Below, one piece after another: positions 34,365 to 46,400 of a stretch of 53,718 nucleotides of DNA. The first letter of the stretch is position 1, and each line of letters starts with the position of its first letter. The translations under genes were made by a program, and so were the position numbers. The DNA is from Mortierella sp. BCC40632. Lineage: Eukaryota; Mortierellomycota; Mortierellomycetes; Mortierellales; Mortierellaceae. The stretch lies in NCBI GenBank assembly GCA_011634665.1, contig WAEK01000035.1:15001-68718 (forward strand). The letters run 5' to 3'. Under the pieces are notes generated by a model. The model ran no database searches and was not told where the DNA came from. It worked only from the letters and a program-made list of their open reading frames with translations.

Positions 34365-36322
34365 CCCCAACCCGGAAAGACCGCCTTGGCGGGGACAGGG
34401 AGGATCGCACTTCATCTCCAAGAGTGGCAACAATTAACCGACAATTCCTGGGCCCTCGACATCGTTCGAGACGGCTATCAGCTAACCTTCACCAACCCAC
34501 CGCCAACCTCCTCCACCTTCAGACGACCCCGACAATTCAACGATCCCGAAACAGCTCTCATCGAATCGGAGCTAACCAACTTAAAACTCATGGACGCGAT
34601 AGAAGAGGTAGATCCCTCTCAGGACGGTTTCACCTCCGATATTTTTTCTGGTCCCCAAAAAGAACGGGAAGCAACGACCCGTGATCGACCTCCGGAAGCT
34701 CAACGAACACATAGTACACCGCTCCTTCAAGATGGAATCGTTAGCAGTAGTAGTAGCAGGCATTCAACGAGACGACTATCTGACGAGCATCGACTTGAAA
34801 AGACGCCTTTTTCCACATCGACATCCACCCGACGAGCCGGAAATACCTCCAATTCACCTGGGGAGGAAAGAAGTACCAGTTCAAAGTGCTCCCTTTCGGT
34901 CTAACATCTTCTCCAATCGTGTTTTCAAAGGTCCTAAAACCGATACTAACCTGGGCAAGGAAGCAGGGCATTCGGATATACGGATACTTGGACGACTTTA
35001 TCATTCTCTCTCGATCTCGAGAAGAGGCGATCAAGAACACCAAAATCATCTGCGAGAAGATGGCGGCTCTAGGACTCAGAGTGAACCCCGAGAAGTCATC
35101 ATTCAACCCCTCTCAAACGATGCAACACTTGGGATATGTGATCAACACCAAAACGATGGAGATCCGCCTCCCACGCGACAAGGTTCGAAACGTGATTCGA
35201 TCAGCTCAACACATCTTGGACAAGGGCACGGCGACCACGAGACAACTGGCTTCCTTGATCGGTCTTCTTCACTCAACAACCTGCGCCATATTCCCAGCCC
35301 AACTCCGCACGCGTTCTCTACTATTCTTGAAGATCCAGAACCTTCGATCGAGTCGGGATTGGGATTACCAAACCCAGCTCTCGGAGACCAGTCAGGAAGA
35401 GCTCCGATGGTGGATCGACAACCTTCAACGCTGGAACGGGAGATCATTTCTTCCTGCCGATCCCTCAGAGACTGTCACAACGGATGCCTCGGACACGGGA
35501 TGGGGAGCCCATTACAAGGAACTCCAGTTCGGGGGCCACTGGCGGGACGACGAGACCGACCTTCACATCAACCACAAAGAACTCTTAGCAGTCCACCTCA
35601 CCCTCCAGTCTCTCCCACACCTGAAGGATGTCACCATCAAGGTCCGCTCCGACAACACGACTGCCATTGCTTATATCAATCACATGGGAGGGACTCGATC
35701 CCAATCTCTATCCAACATAGCAACGGAGCTATGGGACTGGGCCCTCGAAAGACGGATAAAAGTCATTGCAGAGCACATCCCAGGACGAGACAATGGGATA
35801 GCAGACCGACAATCACGGATGTCCCCAGAGAAACACCAGTGGATGCTTCACCGACAGTGGTTCAACATGATCGAGAAACGATGGGGCTCACACGACATCG
35901 ACCTATTCGCCGACCGGATCAACCACCAGCTCCCCTGTATTACTCGTGGCGTCCGGATCCAACAGCAGTCGCCTCAAACGCTCTCACGCAGAAATGGCGC
36001 CAGTGGAAGAACCCGTATGCCAACCCCGTGGGCGCTGATCCCGACAATTCTCAGAAAGCTGCGAAGAGAACGCGCCACAATAACGTTGATCACCCCAGAT
36101 TGGCCTTCGGCTCCGTGGTACCCTACACTACTCAAGATGAATTGCGACCAGCCTTTTGAGCCTTCCTCGACGCGCGGTGATCCCACGATCGTCTCAAGCA
36201 CACCCTCTCAGGAATCACAAGTGGAGTTTGACCGCGTGGCGTATCTCAGGCATCAATTCCAAGAGTTGGGCATGGAGGCAGCAACTCAGGACCTGATTAT
36301 CACCCCCTTCCTTGTCAACTAG
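34365..36322 (+). pseudogene. DIRS copy 2 reverse transcriptase / RNase H (frameshifted)
   Basis: The region from 34886 to 36322 is one open frame. It contains PFGLTSSP, the YLDD box, RNase H (DASDTGWG, NTTAIAYI) and the PDWPSAPWYP segment, so it is intact where copy 1 is broken. The N-terminal RT part is broken by extra bases in T and A runs near 34645 and 34799. Confidence 0.8.
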
Positions 36323-37207
36323 CAGACATAGGAACTATCAGTCAGCCCAAAGAGCCTGGGTCTCATGGTCAAGATCCAACAATGTCGATCCTTCAACGCT
36401 TCCGATGTTTCCATAGCCAACTACCTCGCGTACCGCTCCAGCAATGGCTCCGCCCCGAGCTCCATCAAGCTTTTACCTCTCGGCAGTCAGAGAATTACAG
36501 CCAAGGACCAAGGCTAGCCCATCAATTCTCTCCAAGGTCATTGCCTCTGCCTCATCTCAAGCAACGCCGAAGGAACTGACTTTGCCGCACCTTTGGATAT
36601 CTCACCTGTCCTAAAGACTTTGGCACAGTGGGGTCCTAACAAGGGCCTATCAGACTACAACTTGCGCCGCAAGCTCGCATGGCTCCTAGCTATCACCACG
36701 TTCTCACGATCATCCGACTTGCACCGTATCGATCCCAGATCCCTCTCAGTCTCCAAGAACACTCTTACAGGTAGCATTCTTTCCCCTAAAGAACGCCGAG
36801 GGGGCCGACCCATTATCAAGCCCTTCCACGTGGATGCCCACCATGACTCCACCCTCTGCCCGGTAGCGTGCTTCATTGAATACCGTACGAGAGAAGACAG
36901 ACGAGGCTGTCCTATCAACTCACGAGACTTACTGTTCACAACATCCGACCCTCCGTACAATCAAGCCTCCGATCAAACGATAGCAAGATGGATAAAGACA
37001 ACTATGACAACTTCGGGTCTCAAGGTCACAGCCCACGCAACACGATCCGCTGGCGCTTCCAATGCTCTCATGAAGGGTGCCTCCCTAGAAGACGTTATTA
37101 CTCGTGGCAATTGGGCATCACCCAATACCTTCGAAGTTTTCTACCGAAGATACCGGATGTCTAAGACGAACTTTACATCGATGTTATTGAATCAAGGGCC
37201 TCTCTGA
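36322..37207 (+). CDS. DIRS copy 2 tyrosine recombinase
   Basis: The catalytic domain (36593-37207) is open, with the Arg of FSRSSDLHRI, the HATRSAG box and the Tyr in FEVFYRRY, ending just before the internal complementary region. Here the GGGGGCC run near 36798 keeps the frame that copy 1 loses. The N-terminal portion has small indels near 36391 and 36456. Confidence 0.8.
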
Positions 37208-37563
37208 AGTATCACCTTTAAGAAGCATACTGTCGTATGCGAAGTATACTTGTGGGATTGGATGAGCCTGCGATAGCAGGCGACATCTAATCCCATGTGT
37301 ACGAAGCATACAAAGGTATGCTGAGTAAAGGTGCCCACCCACCCTCCAAAAAAAAAAAAAAAAAACAAACAATCAAACGACCAAAAAGGAAAGGAGTGAC
37401 ACAGAGAAAAAAATTTATTTATAAAAAAAAAAAAAAAAAAATCTATAGTACTTGCTAGCAATCAAATAAAGACGGCCGTATCACCTTTACTCAGCATACC
37501 TTTTATGCTTTTACACATGGGATTAGATGTCGCCTGCTATCGCAGGCTCATCCAATCCCACAA

Positions 37564-37843
37564 ATATGTGAGCGGCTTATTCTCAGTCATATGTGAGAAT
37601 AGCTCTCAAACTCTTTTTTTTCTTAATCTCACATATGTGTGAGACGCTTATTCTCACACATATCTCCTGAAAAAGGCCTCCAGCTTACTCTCACACATAT
37701 CTCAACGTTCTGCTCTCACATTTATCTACAGTCCCAGCTTTTTTTTCTTCCTTTTTTACAGGCCCCGTTAGGGGTTTTATTCATTTGTGCGCACCCGTCC
37801 CATGTTTTCCAGACGTGGCTATCTAGTCCTCAATCCACCAAGG
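37564..37843. repeat. Left terminal inverted repeat (inner part) of the large transposon
   Basis: This segment is inverted relative to 53030-53310. It contains several copies of a CTCACACATATGTGAG-like palindrome and its halves, which are candidate transposase-binding sites. Its outer 20 bases (33289-33308) lie on the other side of the DIRS insertion. Confidence 0.85.
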
Positions 37844-39080
37844 AAAAAAAAAAAAAAAAGTAAGAGAATAGGTGGAAGGCGATCCAGAGAAGAGGAAAAA
37901 GACCAGGGTACAATGAGCACCCGCAGAGGGGCAAGTCAAAGGCAGGGACTACAACTAGGGGCAGAGGTCCCAGCTTTTTCAGCCACTCAATACGACTGTT
38001 ATGTCATCGGTCTATGATGCCGATTTGACACATCGTCAATTGTGCTTCCCTTTTTTTCTTACTCTTTTCGCCACTACTCAAAATCCTAGCACTCCTCGGT
38101 CGTCCTTTTGGTCTTCACTCTTCTTGGATCGCCGACGGTAGGGAGTCTCACCATCGTTTTGCACAGCTGCTTCACTTTCCATATCCTTTTCCAGAGATCC
38201 CTGAATTTCCTCCATCTTGCTCAAAATCTTCCCATGCATAAGTGGATCGTTGCTCGAAAGACCTGCGATCTTCTTTCCGAGTCCTGTTATTTCTGTGTGC
38301 CGTCTCTTCCTAGATTGGGTCTCCTTGTGATAAGCGACAGATTTTTGTCGGAGGAGAACAGGTCAGAAACACTGGTCATGAAAGAATCCGAGGGATACCC
38401 CATTCTGGTTGACTTGTGGTGCCGAGAAGCGGCCTGGAAAGACTTTGCGTCCAATCCTCTCACTAAGATCGGGGATGTCTTGGATGGATTCCTTATACCA
38501 GCGGCGGTGCACTAAACTGATGTGATATCGGCACTCTGGCTCTTTCCTCATGACGCAGAAAAAATGGCGGCAAACGACTCCCAAAATTTTGGAGGAGTAG
38601 ACAAGTGCAGAAGTACGAGTGATCGGTCAGAAGTATGACGTATTCCTTCTGTTCGCAGCCCAACGTGTCCTTTGCCCTGAAAACGAAACGCGTATCGTCT
38701 TGACCGATCCTAGAGATCAGAGAAACGAGAGTTGATATACGCCCCGATTCATCCTATTACACGAGACGAGGCAATATTAATATCCTCTTCCTAAAAGTGT
38801 GTGTTGGATAGGATACTTGCCGAGTCACTGTCTGGGGGTAGAGCTCCAAGAGCTCCTGTAGACTCTTGAGACGCGCAGAAAACCCAAATGATGAGTCCAT
38901 CTCCCGCCTCATTTTGGCCTTAGCAAACGAACCCAAAAGATCCTCATTGGATTGTAGTACTTGCTTGAACGCCTTTTTCTGACATGGTCGGCTCTAAAGT
39001 CCTGGAACTTGCCTCTCTTCTGGCTGCCTCACCTTCAGGACAGCTATTGAATTTTGCCTCAAAAAGTTCCTTCTCTATCT
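37844..39080. other. Subterminal region of the large transposon
   Basis: No gene is convincing here. The first 130 bases (to about 37970) match 51942-52180 (shared AGAGCACCCGCAGAGG.GGCAAGTCAA). A 135-codon plus-strand ORF (38108-38515) has no recognisable domain. The minus strand near 38900-39080 continues the transposase reading frame with stops, so a degraded transposase C-terminus may reach into it. Confidence 0.4.
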
Positions 39081-41215
39081 TCACACCCCTGTAGCTTTAA
39101 GGACCCTTGTTAAAGAGGAACCACCATTGAGATTCAGCATTTTAAGAAGATGGTGCGACTTCTCTACTCGTTGAGTGGATTGCATCCCAGCTGTGAACTG
39201 AGTGCGCACCCATGGCCAAGCCCATCGAAAACGGTTCGAATACAAACGATCAAGATAGTTGAGGACGATGGGGTTTTGTTGATATTTCTCGCACAGCTTC
39301 TGCCACTTGGCCTCGAATTCTCTGGAAATCAAAGAGCGGGTGACATCTTGAAAGCGGAGTGAGAATTCATCCCAATCTTTCCCAAGGGCTTTGAAAAAGG
39401 CGTAGCCTAATGTTCTTGTTTGCGTGCCACCGGCAATTGACTATAGTTGTATCAGGGAGAAAGGTTGTACTGACAATGTTCATTGCTGGATCTTTATCCA
39501 GCATGAGGGTCTTTGGGGGCTTATTTTCATTCAGCTCTAGCAGTTGCGAAAAGGACCCATTCGTAATCTGAGGTCTCTTCGCCAGAGGTAAGGGCACAGG
39601 CTACCAGTCTTGTCCGAAAATTGTTGTCAACTACAACGAAGCAATGGAGCGGCATACCGAATCGATTGGTGGATGCAGTTGTGTCGTGGACGACAACGTC
39701 ATGATACCTCCTGTATAAATCCTGTTGCGCCGGGCACATCCAAAAGACAGCCTGGAGACGACCGGCCACAATCCTGTTCCTGGAGAGCCATTGGCCTGGG
39801 ATTTCTCCAAGCAAGTTGAACAACTGGGCAGCATCAGAAATGGTGTTAGACGATGCACGTTGTTTCGAGATATAGTTGGCTATTTTTTCTGGTCGAACAA
39901 GTACTTGGATTTCGTAAAAGAGGCGCTTCGGGTTATCTGAAGCATCTCTATCGTTTTACCAGTTCCCCAACCCATTTCTGCAGCCTGTCTGATTAAATTG
40001 AGGTCATACTCTGTAAGAGGCTCAAATTCTGGACGAGGTTTTCCAAGGGCGTGGTTGTGCAAAACAGAGATGCTGGAAATACGCCATCGTGGCTTGATAG
40101 ACTTTGGGCTGTTAAGGTATACAGCGTATTTGCAGCCACAGCGGACTGAAATACTTCCTGGCCGCTGCTTGGATGGATCAAAACCTTTTTGAGGTGTGTG
40201 TGCCCTGGCGAGTGCAAACGATTAACCCTTTGGAAAAAAAAAAAAAAAAAAAGGCTCCTAAGTCTCCCGTTGTGCCAACGCCCTCTTTGATATCGACATA
40301 ACACAAAGTTGACAACAACTCACTTACCAGTCGGATAAGTAGCATTTTTCGAAGAAGAGTTGGCCCTCGTTCGGAAACCATTGCGGCAGGCATAGTCGAG
40401 CATCATGGACTTGGCCTCCTCGAAATCCGAGAATTGATCATCGACTGCGGGGCTCCATCCAACAGCATCCACGTGCTCTCCTAGAAAAGGAAAGCGTACA
40501 AATTTAGCACAACTCGTAGGCTAGTCTCAAGTGCAACAACTGCTAGATTCAATAGCGCACGCACCATAGCTCTGACACTCCGTGTTGTCCCTGTTGTCAT
40601 GACCACTTGCAGATGAGGCCTCGCCTCTGAGGCCTTCTAGATCTTCTGATGTATCCGACTCATTGGGGCAGAGAGAAACAGCGTCGTCCTCATCACTTTC
40701 GTTCTTTGTGGAACTATTGTCACTCTCGCTGCTGCTTGAAGATGAGGTACAACTCTCAGGACAATCAGGGCTGTTCGATCTATCGCCGTCGGACTTTTTC
40801 TTGCCAATTGTTCGGATACCCTCGTCTGGGCCTCTAGTCTTTTCCAGCTCTTCGACACTTGGCTCCTTTTCGCTCTCGTTAAGCTCCCTACTGCCAGTAG
40901 CAAAGCTTTTCGTGTCTACAATGATTTCTTCCAAACTCTCATAGTCGAAGTTGTCATCGGAGCTGGCCAAGTTGTTGTAATGATCAATGTAGTCGTCTGA
41001 ATCCCTATCCACATCCGTGTAATCACTCTCGTCAGTTATAGGGCTCAGCTCTCTGCTTTTTGGATACTTTGCTTCTTTCTGGCCCTCGCAAAGAACTGTA
41101 TTGGCTGACTTTTCCTAAGTCCTTGAGATACTTCTTGAACTTCTTGTCCAAATTAATGACCTTCGGATTGTTCCCTTTCTCCTTCCAAAAGTGCTTTACG
41201 ACATCGTCTTCCGTG
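39081..41215 (-). pseudogene. MULE/FAR1-type transposase gene with frameshifts
   Basis: On the minus strand an acidic Ser/Glu/Asp-rich N-terminus (about 40530-41200) precedes a FAR1-like DNA-binding segment (SMMLDYACRNGFRTRANS, near 40390), an intron with a T-run (about 40188-40329), and a Cys-containing continuation. The MULE DDE domain follows: HDTTASTNRFGMPLHCFVV carries the first Asp, LMLDKDPAM the second, and CRWHANKN is the usual Cys/His segment; a Glu-rich helix and VEKSHHLLKM lie near the end. MULE transposases cut and join the element ends. Frame changes near 39545 and 39390 and at the C-terminus break the ORF. It is probably the mobilising enzyme of the surrounding inverted-repeat element. 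It is on the same strand as, and directly downstream of, the Fanzor gene. Confidence 0.75.
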
Positions 41216-41272
41216 ACCTAAACGTAGATGGATACAACTTAGATACTGGATACTGGTGTTCCTTTTACTAGC

Positions 41273-43844
41273 CTAGTTTGCCCTGCGTACCGCAGGGATC
41301 CCCATTGCATCTCTAACTGATGTTGGAGGCATAGTAAGTTGAGCTATCTCCTGTGAATATGAACAGGTATGTTTGGTGGGACGGATTGTCCTTGTAAATG
41401 GCTCCAGTGTATGTCTCTCCAGTGAGAGTAGAGTCGACCCTCCTGCTATCGCAATACAAACGGCTGCGTTCACATCCCGGGACTTGATCGTATGTCCTCG
41501 CTGGACTGACCCGCACTGGCTGTTCGTACACTCCATTGCTCCATTCACCTGAACCATCTTCTCCTTGCCATCCACAATCCGACGCGACCGTGCCTTCCTC
41601 AATTGACCAAAACACTCGGCACACGTCTGGCTCGTCCTGAATTCATCAGTAAGTCCAACCACTCCGTACCGCATATGCTGCTCTCTCATCTTTCCTCCTC
41701 CCCGTCTAGCGTGCCCTCCAATTCTGCTTCCTACTCCCGTTCCTCCCGACCCCACCAGCATCACTGGGATGAGTGATGGACCATTCTTGCGACACCGAGC
41801 CAGGTGCTGGTAGTTACCCCAGGTACACGCTATATGGTGCCGTTGGCAACCACCACACCATCCATCTGACGGGGATACCTCTAGAACATTAAAAAGAAGA
41901 AGACTCAGTAAAAAAAAAAAAAAAAAAAAAAAAAGGACATTTTGTTCTGCTCAACTGTACCTGATGGGCTCTCTGACCCAAACGTTTCCAATGCGTGATT
42001 CTTCACATACTCCCTCTCTGCTGCCGCCACCTTCCCCACACCCTTCTTGTGCGAAGTCGCTGGTTGTGCAGATCCTTCAACCTTGCCTTTGATTTCTCAA
42101 ATCCTTCAATGCTTTGCGTGACTCTCGATGCAGCTCATGCGCCCTGTCAATCTCCTCCATCGTCTGTGCTGTCTTCAAAACTTGTTCCTTGTCTGAGAGC
42201 TTCTCCAGTGCTTCGCGTACATCACTATTCTCCGGTCTCTTAAGTCGCATCTCTCGCCTCTTGGCTACCCGTCGCATCCCTGAAGCTTCATTGAGCTGAG
42301 GTGCCGTGATCTTGAATGGACGACTCTGGGGTGTCCATTGTTCTCTAGAGGCAGTTGCCTCTCCTGATGACTCCTCATCCGGAGGCGGTGGCCATGGCTC
42401 AGGATTAGAGCTCCCAAAGGTTTCCTCCGCATCCTCTTCTGTGCCTATTCATCATTAAAAAAAGCTATTAGATGCGCTGAGCTTGACAGATGACCGACAT
42501 TATTCCTTACATCTTGCCCATTCAACTTACCATAAAGTACAGCATATCGGTTGATATGCGTCTTGATCTCGCCCAGGGTCTGTGCACATGTTACACTCAT
42601 CGTTCGAATCCCTGGATCTGTCCCCGCAAAGACAATTCTGTCCTCTGGCAACTTGGAAATATCGAGCCGCCTCGTTGAATCCTCGACTGTAAAATCCTTC
42701 ACAGTAGGGTGTGGTGTACTCCACCGCCTTTGAGCCATCCTTGCTCTTTGGGGTCTTTTTGTAACTACCCTGCGGAGCCCCATTCCAGTAACTCTTCTCT
42801 TTCCGCAGGCGTCGCAACTGACTCTCCTGTGGTGGTTACAGTTGCTCGAAGAGCTCGCACCTTTCTCCTTGCTTCTTGAAGAACGCGATATGTTTTTTGC
42901 TCACTCCCTCTTCCGTCCTCTACACTCTGAATATTGCCCTCATTCGTGTCTACGCCCCCGATGCCTTCCTTTTTTTGCCTTCTCATTCTCTTTTCTGACT
43001 GCTGTGCGGTGGTTCTTGGCTGTCAGGCTTTTGATCCGTCTCGAGCACCTTGAGTTCCTTTCGGCCTCGCTTGATTCTACTCTCAAGGTCTTTGATATTG
43101 CTCTCTACTCTCTTGATCTCTTCAGCAATTGTTTCCACTTCCATCTTTTGATACTCTATCTCTTTTGGTCCAGTCCATAGTATCAGTCCTGACCTTGGCC
43201 TTGACCCGCCTCTCGTAGTGGCTGAACAACGGGCGACCTCCACGCTCGGCTCCCCTGTGGAATCACTTCACCCAAAATCCGGACTGTGTACCTATCGACG
43301 AACATCATTCTGTCCGCAAATCTGAGGCCATGCTTGCGACACAGCCTTTGAACTTTCTCCAAGTCGAAGAATGCCCCAAAGACTGCGTCCTTGTGATGTG
43401 GGACTCTTTCTCCGGCTATTAGAGGAGTGCCTTCAGAGTTCTTGATATCAAAGTGGCCTGGCGTCTTGGCACACAACACCTCGTATAACCCCTTCGCTCC
43501 AAGAATCAATGCATGACTGGAAGAAGGTGATATCTGTGGTGACAAAAGCCGAGTGTGCTGAGGATACCCAGCCGCTCTTTGAATTGCGTTGGCAATGATG
43601 GCCATAGGTGCAAAGCAAAGTAGCGTGGGCCAGGGGGCGCCCTCGTTCCACCTTGGGGTCTCGTCTCTCGGCTAACTCGACGTTTTGCAACATAGGGTCG
43701 AAGTGCGTTGGCCAGCTTGGCTACAACACTGCATTGCTCCTCGGTGATATCCATTCCGCCGTGTGCTGACTTTCTGACCCAGTTGTTGTCGATTTCCTTC
43801 TCGATTCGGGGTGACTCTAGGAGCATACGAAGAAGTCTCCTCAA
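41273..43844 (-). CDS. Fanzor-type (eukaryotic TnpB) RNA-guided nuclease, C-terminal two thirds
   Basis: Fanzors are TnpB homologues that cut DNA using an RNA guide. RuvC-I is seen in [15 protein letters not shown] (Asp codon 42616-42618). After an intron (42445-42530) comes a helical Lys/Arg-rich region ([20 protein letters not shown]). An intron with a long T-run (41881-41960) precedes [11 protein letters not shown], then [11 protein letters not shown]. The Glu codon at about 41644 sits where Fanzors are reported to have a rearranged catalytic Glu. A zinc ribbon follows (Cys-x2-Cys near 41623-41614, Cys-x4-Cys near 41530-41515), then Ruv[18 protein letters not shown] (Asp about 41476). Upstream, [19 protein letters not shown] and [12 protein letters not shown] resemble Fanzor pre-RuvC sequence. 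Small frame changes near 43600, 43230, 42800 and 42080 are unresolved introns or indels. The stop is at 41273. Confidence 0.82.
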
Positions 43845-43890
43845 AAGACAATATGATCGCTCTTGTTGGCTCTTTTAGCGAGAGAATCCC

Positions 43891-46400
43891 CTAATTCGTT
43901 TCTAGTTCTTCCTCCATCTCATCGAGATCCCAGTCGTCGAAATCAGACCCTTCGAGATTGTCAGAGTCCTGATCTTTGACAGTTCTCCTTTGGGTCACAC
44001 CATTGTCCTTGTTGTTCACCTCAACCACCGGCTCTTTGACAAAATCTTCCTCCGGTTTTAATGTCCCATCGTCAAAATCAATCCCTTCAAGGTCGTCCGT
44101 ATTCGGGTCTTCGACGGCTCTCCTTAGGGGCTTGAATACTGGATTCACCGCCCGCCTCGACTGTCGGCTCTTTGACGGGGTCACCCTCCAGTTGGCTAAA
44201 ATCCCAGTCATCAAAATTGACCCCTCCGAAATTGTCCGTATCCAGATGTTCGAGTCGGACATCCAGTGGTTCAAAACATTCCGCCCCAGCGGTTTTGGGC
44301 TGTGTACTTGTGAGCCAGGATGTATTCAATCCTGTGCAGGACCGATTGAATCCGTTGCCCATCTCCGGTTGGGTCTTTGTCAAGAGCACGGTTGAGATCA
44401 TCGCAGAGCACCAGGATTGTCCGTTTCCATCTACTCTTGCCTACAGTTGCATTCTTGGGATGACTTTTTTTTTCTCGTGGCCTGACGACTTGAGTTTTTC
44501 TCTCTCTGCTTTCTTTCTCTCTCTCTGGAGCCAGATGGAGCCGCAATAGAAGCAAGAGAGTGTGATCGAGAAGCTTGTCATACATCTGGCCTCCCCAAAG
44601 GTTCTCGATGTTTGTAGCCATTTGCTTCAAGTGCTCACTAACAGTACTTGAACGGCCTCCAACATCTACTGAAAACTTTTGCTTTTGCCCGATACGAGGT
44701 TACCGACCACACTGCTCCAGACCTGTCGCCTGGCTTTGTTCGCTGCGTTAACTCCTTGAGCTCCGAAGAACCAAGAATACATGAACAGGAGAAAGCTATA
44801 CGACATTAGAGTTGTCGTGTCGCTCTTTCTCTCGGCTTCCAGGTGCTCTGGCAAAAGGTCAGGAAGGGGCCGCAACTGGGGAGCAAGGACAGGACAGTCT
44901 TGTCCCGAAACTCGAATCCCTGCCGGAAAGACCGACTGGATGTCAAAGGCCATCTTGGTAGATGGATTGATGTAGTGAGTCCCTGATGCGAAAAAAAAAA
45001 AAAAAGAGGGTGATATTCATTTGTCAGTAATAGAAAAAAAAAAAATAATAAAATAAAAAAAAAAAAAATGCAGAGCCATTACCTCATGAACCGCCTTCGT
45101 AGCCAGCACCGAGATTTCCTCACAAACCACCGTCATAGCCTCTTGACTTTTCTCTAGGAGAATTCGGATTCTCTCTTTGTCCTCTGTACAAAGATCAGGC
45201 CGAAGAACTTGCTGAAGTGTGGCTGTGCAGGATCGGAGCTGTCTCTGATCGGGTCCAGTCTCTTCCTCCATCTCGTAATCACCATCGCTGCCACCATCAT
45301 CGCCATCACCGTTTTTTCCGCTTCCTCTCCTACTACTACTACCCTTCTTCTCCTCCTCCACTTGTTCTAGCTGCCGCATCTTTTTATCGTTCGAGTCGGC
45401 GCGACCCCCTTCCCTTTAGACAGCTTTTTGGTCTTGGCCTCTTCTTCTGCCTCCCATAGTGACTGAAAGTTTGCTTCGAGGTAGCTGTTCCATTGGTTGA
45501 CGGTGCCGTCCTTCCCCAATTTTTGTCCATAGTAGTCCTAGAAAGATCTCGGGCGGCCACGTTGGAGGCTCTTATGGTATCGAAGGCGGACTTTTTGATG
45601 CATAGAGGAAGTCTCTTTGTTGCAATAAGAGACTGGTAGGCTTCCCCCTTTGTCTTTGCCCTTTAAGATGCTTCCTTTAATGCGGTTTTATGTAGTCATG
45701 CCTGCACAGTATCAAGTGGAGAAGCCATTAGATACACCATGCTTTATGAGGCTATTTCTGCTATCGAGTACTTGAAAAGTACATGTTTAAACATTTTACC
45801 TTGCTTTTTGAAGGCTTCCTGGATATCAGCGTCCGCAGGATCGTCTAACTTCCGTTTTTTAAAACCGCTATAGGTTCTTGGGCCTGTGCGGTAGACCGCC
45901 GGGGAGTAGCGGCTATGGTATGGCTGGGCTGGAGGTTCTCCTGGGGTATGTTGTTGGACCGAGTAGTTCTTGGATGGCACCAATGCCAAACACTCCCTCG
46001 TCCCAAGGTAGGAGTCAACGTGTTGAAGAATACCGATTGACATTGTCGAGTCTTCGCTCCTGAAGACCTTTGTCTTTTTCGGGTGGAGAAGACAAAAATG
46101 TCAACGTGTAGCTCTGATGACAATAGTCGGAAATGCAGGTTGCTGTGGGGTGGGATGTCAACTGATGTGTCTCCAATGGTAAGAGTGAATAGAGGGTTTC
46201 GAGATGCAGTGTTATTGAGAAGACTTTGCACGATCGATGTTGTCGCTGGTACCCGAGATGTTTCAAGTGGAGCCATGTCGACGACGATGCCCTGTCGGCA
46301 GAGTGTCTCCATCGTACTTGCCCCTGTTTTCCAATTGACAGTGGTCAAGGGACAGAGTACTCTCCAGTCTGGGTGCAAGAGCAGGGTCATGCCTCTCTAG
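43891..46400 (-). CDS. Minus-strand exons upstream of the Fanzor core (N-terminus of Fanzor or a separate cargo gene)
   Basis: Several open segments on the same strand look like exons. One is an N-terminal piece near 45845-46390. Next is a basic, Gln/Lys-rich piece ending in a GTAAAATG donor near 45800. An acidic linker (44995-45379) follows. A hydrophobic segment (MSYSFLLFMYSWFFGAQG, near 44780) begins a block of normal composition. Finally there is an acidic stretch (43891-44270) repeating a DNLEGSDFDDWDLDE-like motif. Introns at about 44990-45080 contain A/T runs. I could not resolve all junctions. They may encode the long N-terminus of the Fanzor, since Fanzor1 proteins can be large. A separate gene is also possible. 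Confidence 0.4.

Larger units (their letters stand above)
33309..37563 (+). mobile_element. DIRS retroelement copy 2
   Basis: This 4255-bp copy has the same termini (GTATACTTCGCATACGAC ... CCAATCCCACAA) and internal complementary region (37205-37345) as copy 1, uninterrupted by gypsy. It is nearly identical to copy 1 apart from one-base differences in homopolymers. It is inserted within the left inverted repeat of the large transposon, at the centre of a near-palindrome CTCACAT/ATATGTGAG, without a target duplication. Confidence 0.92.
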
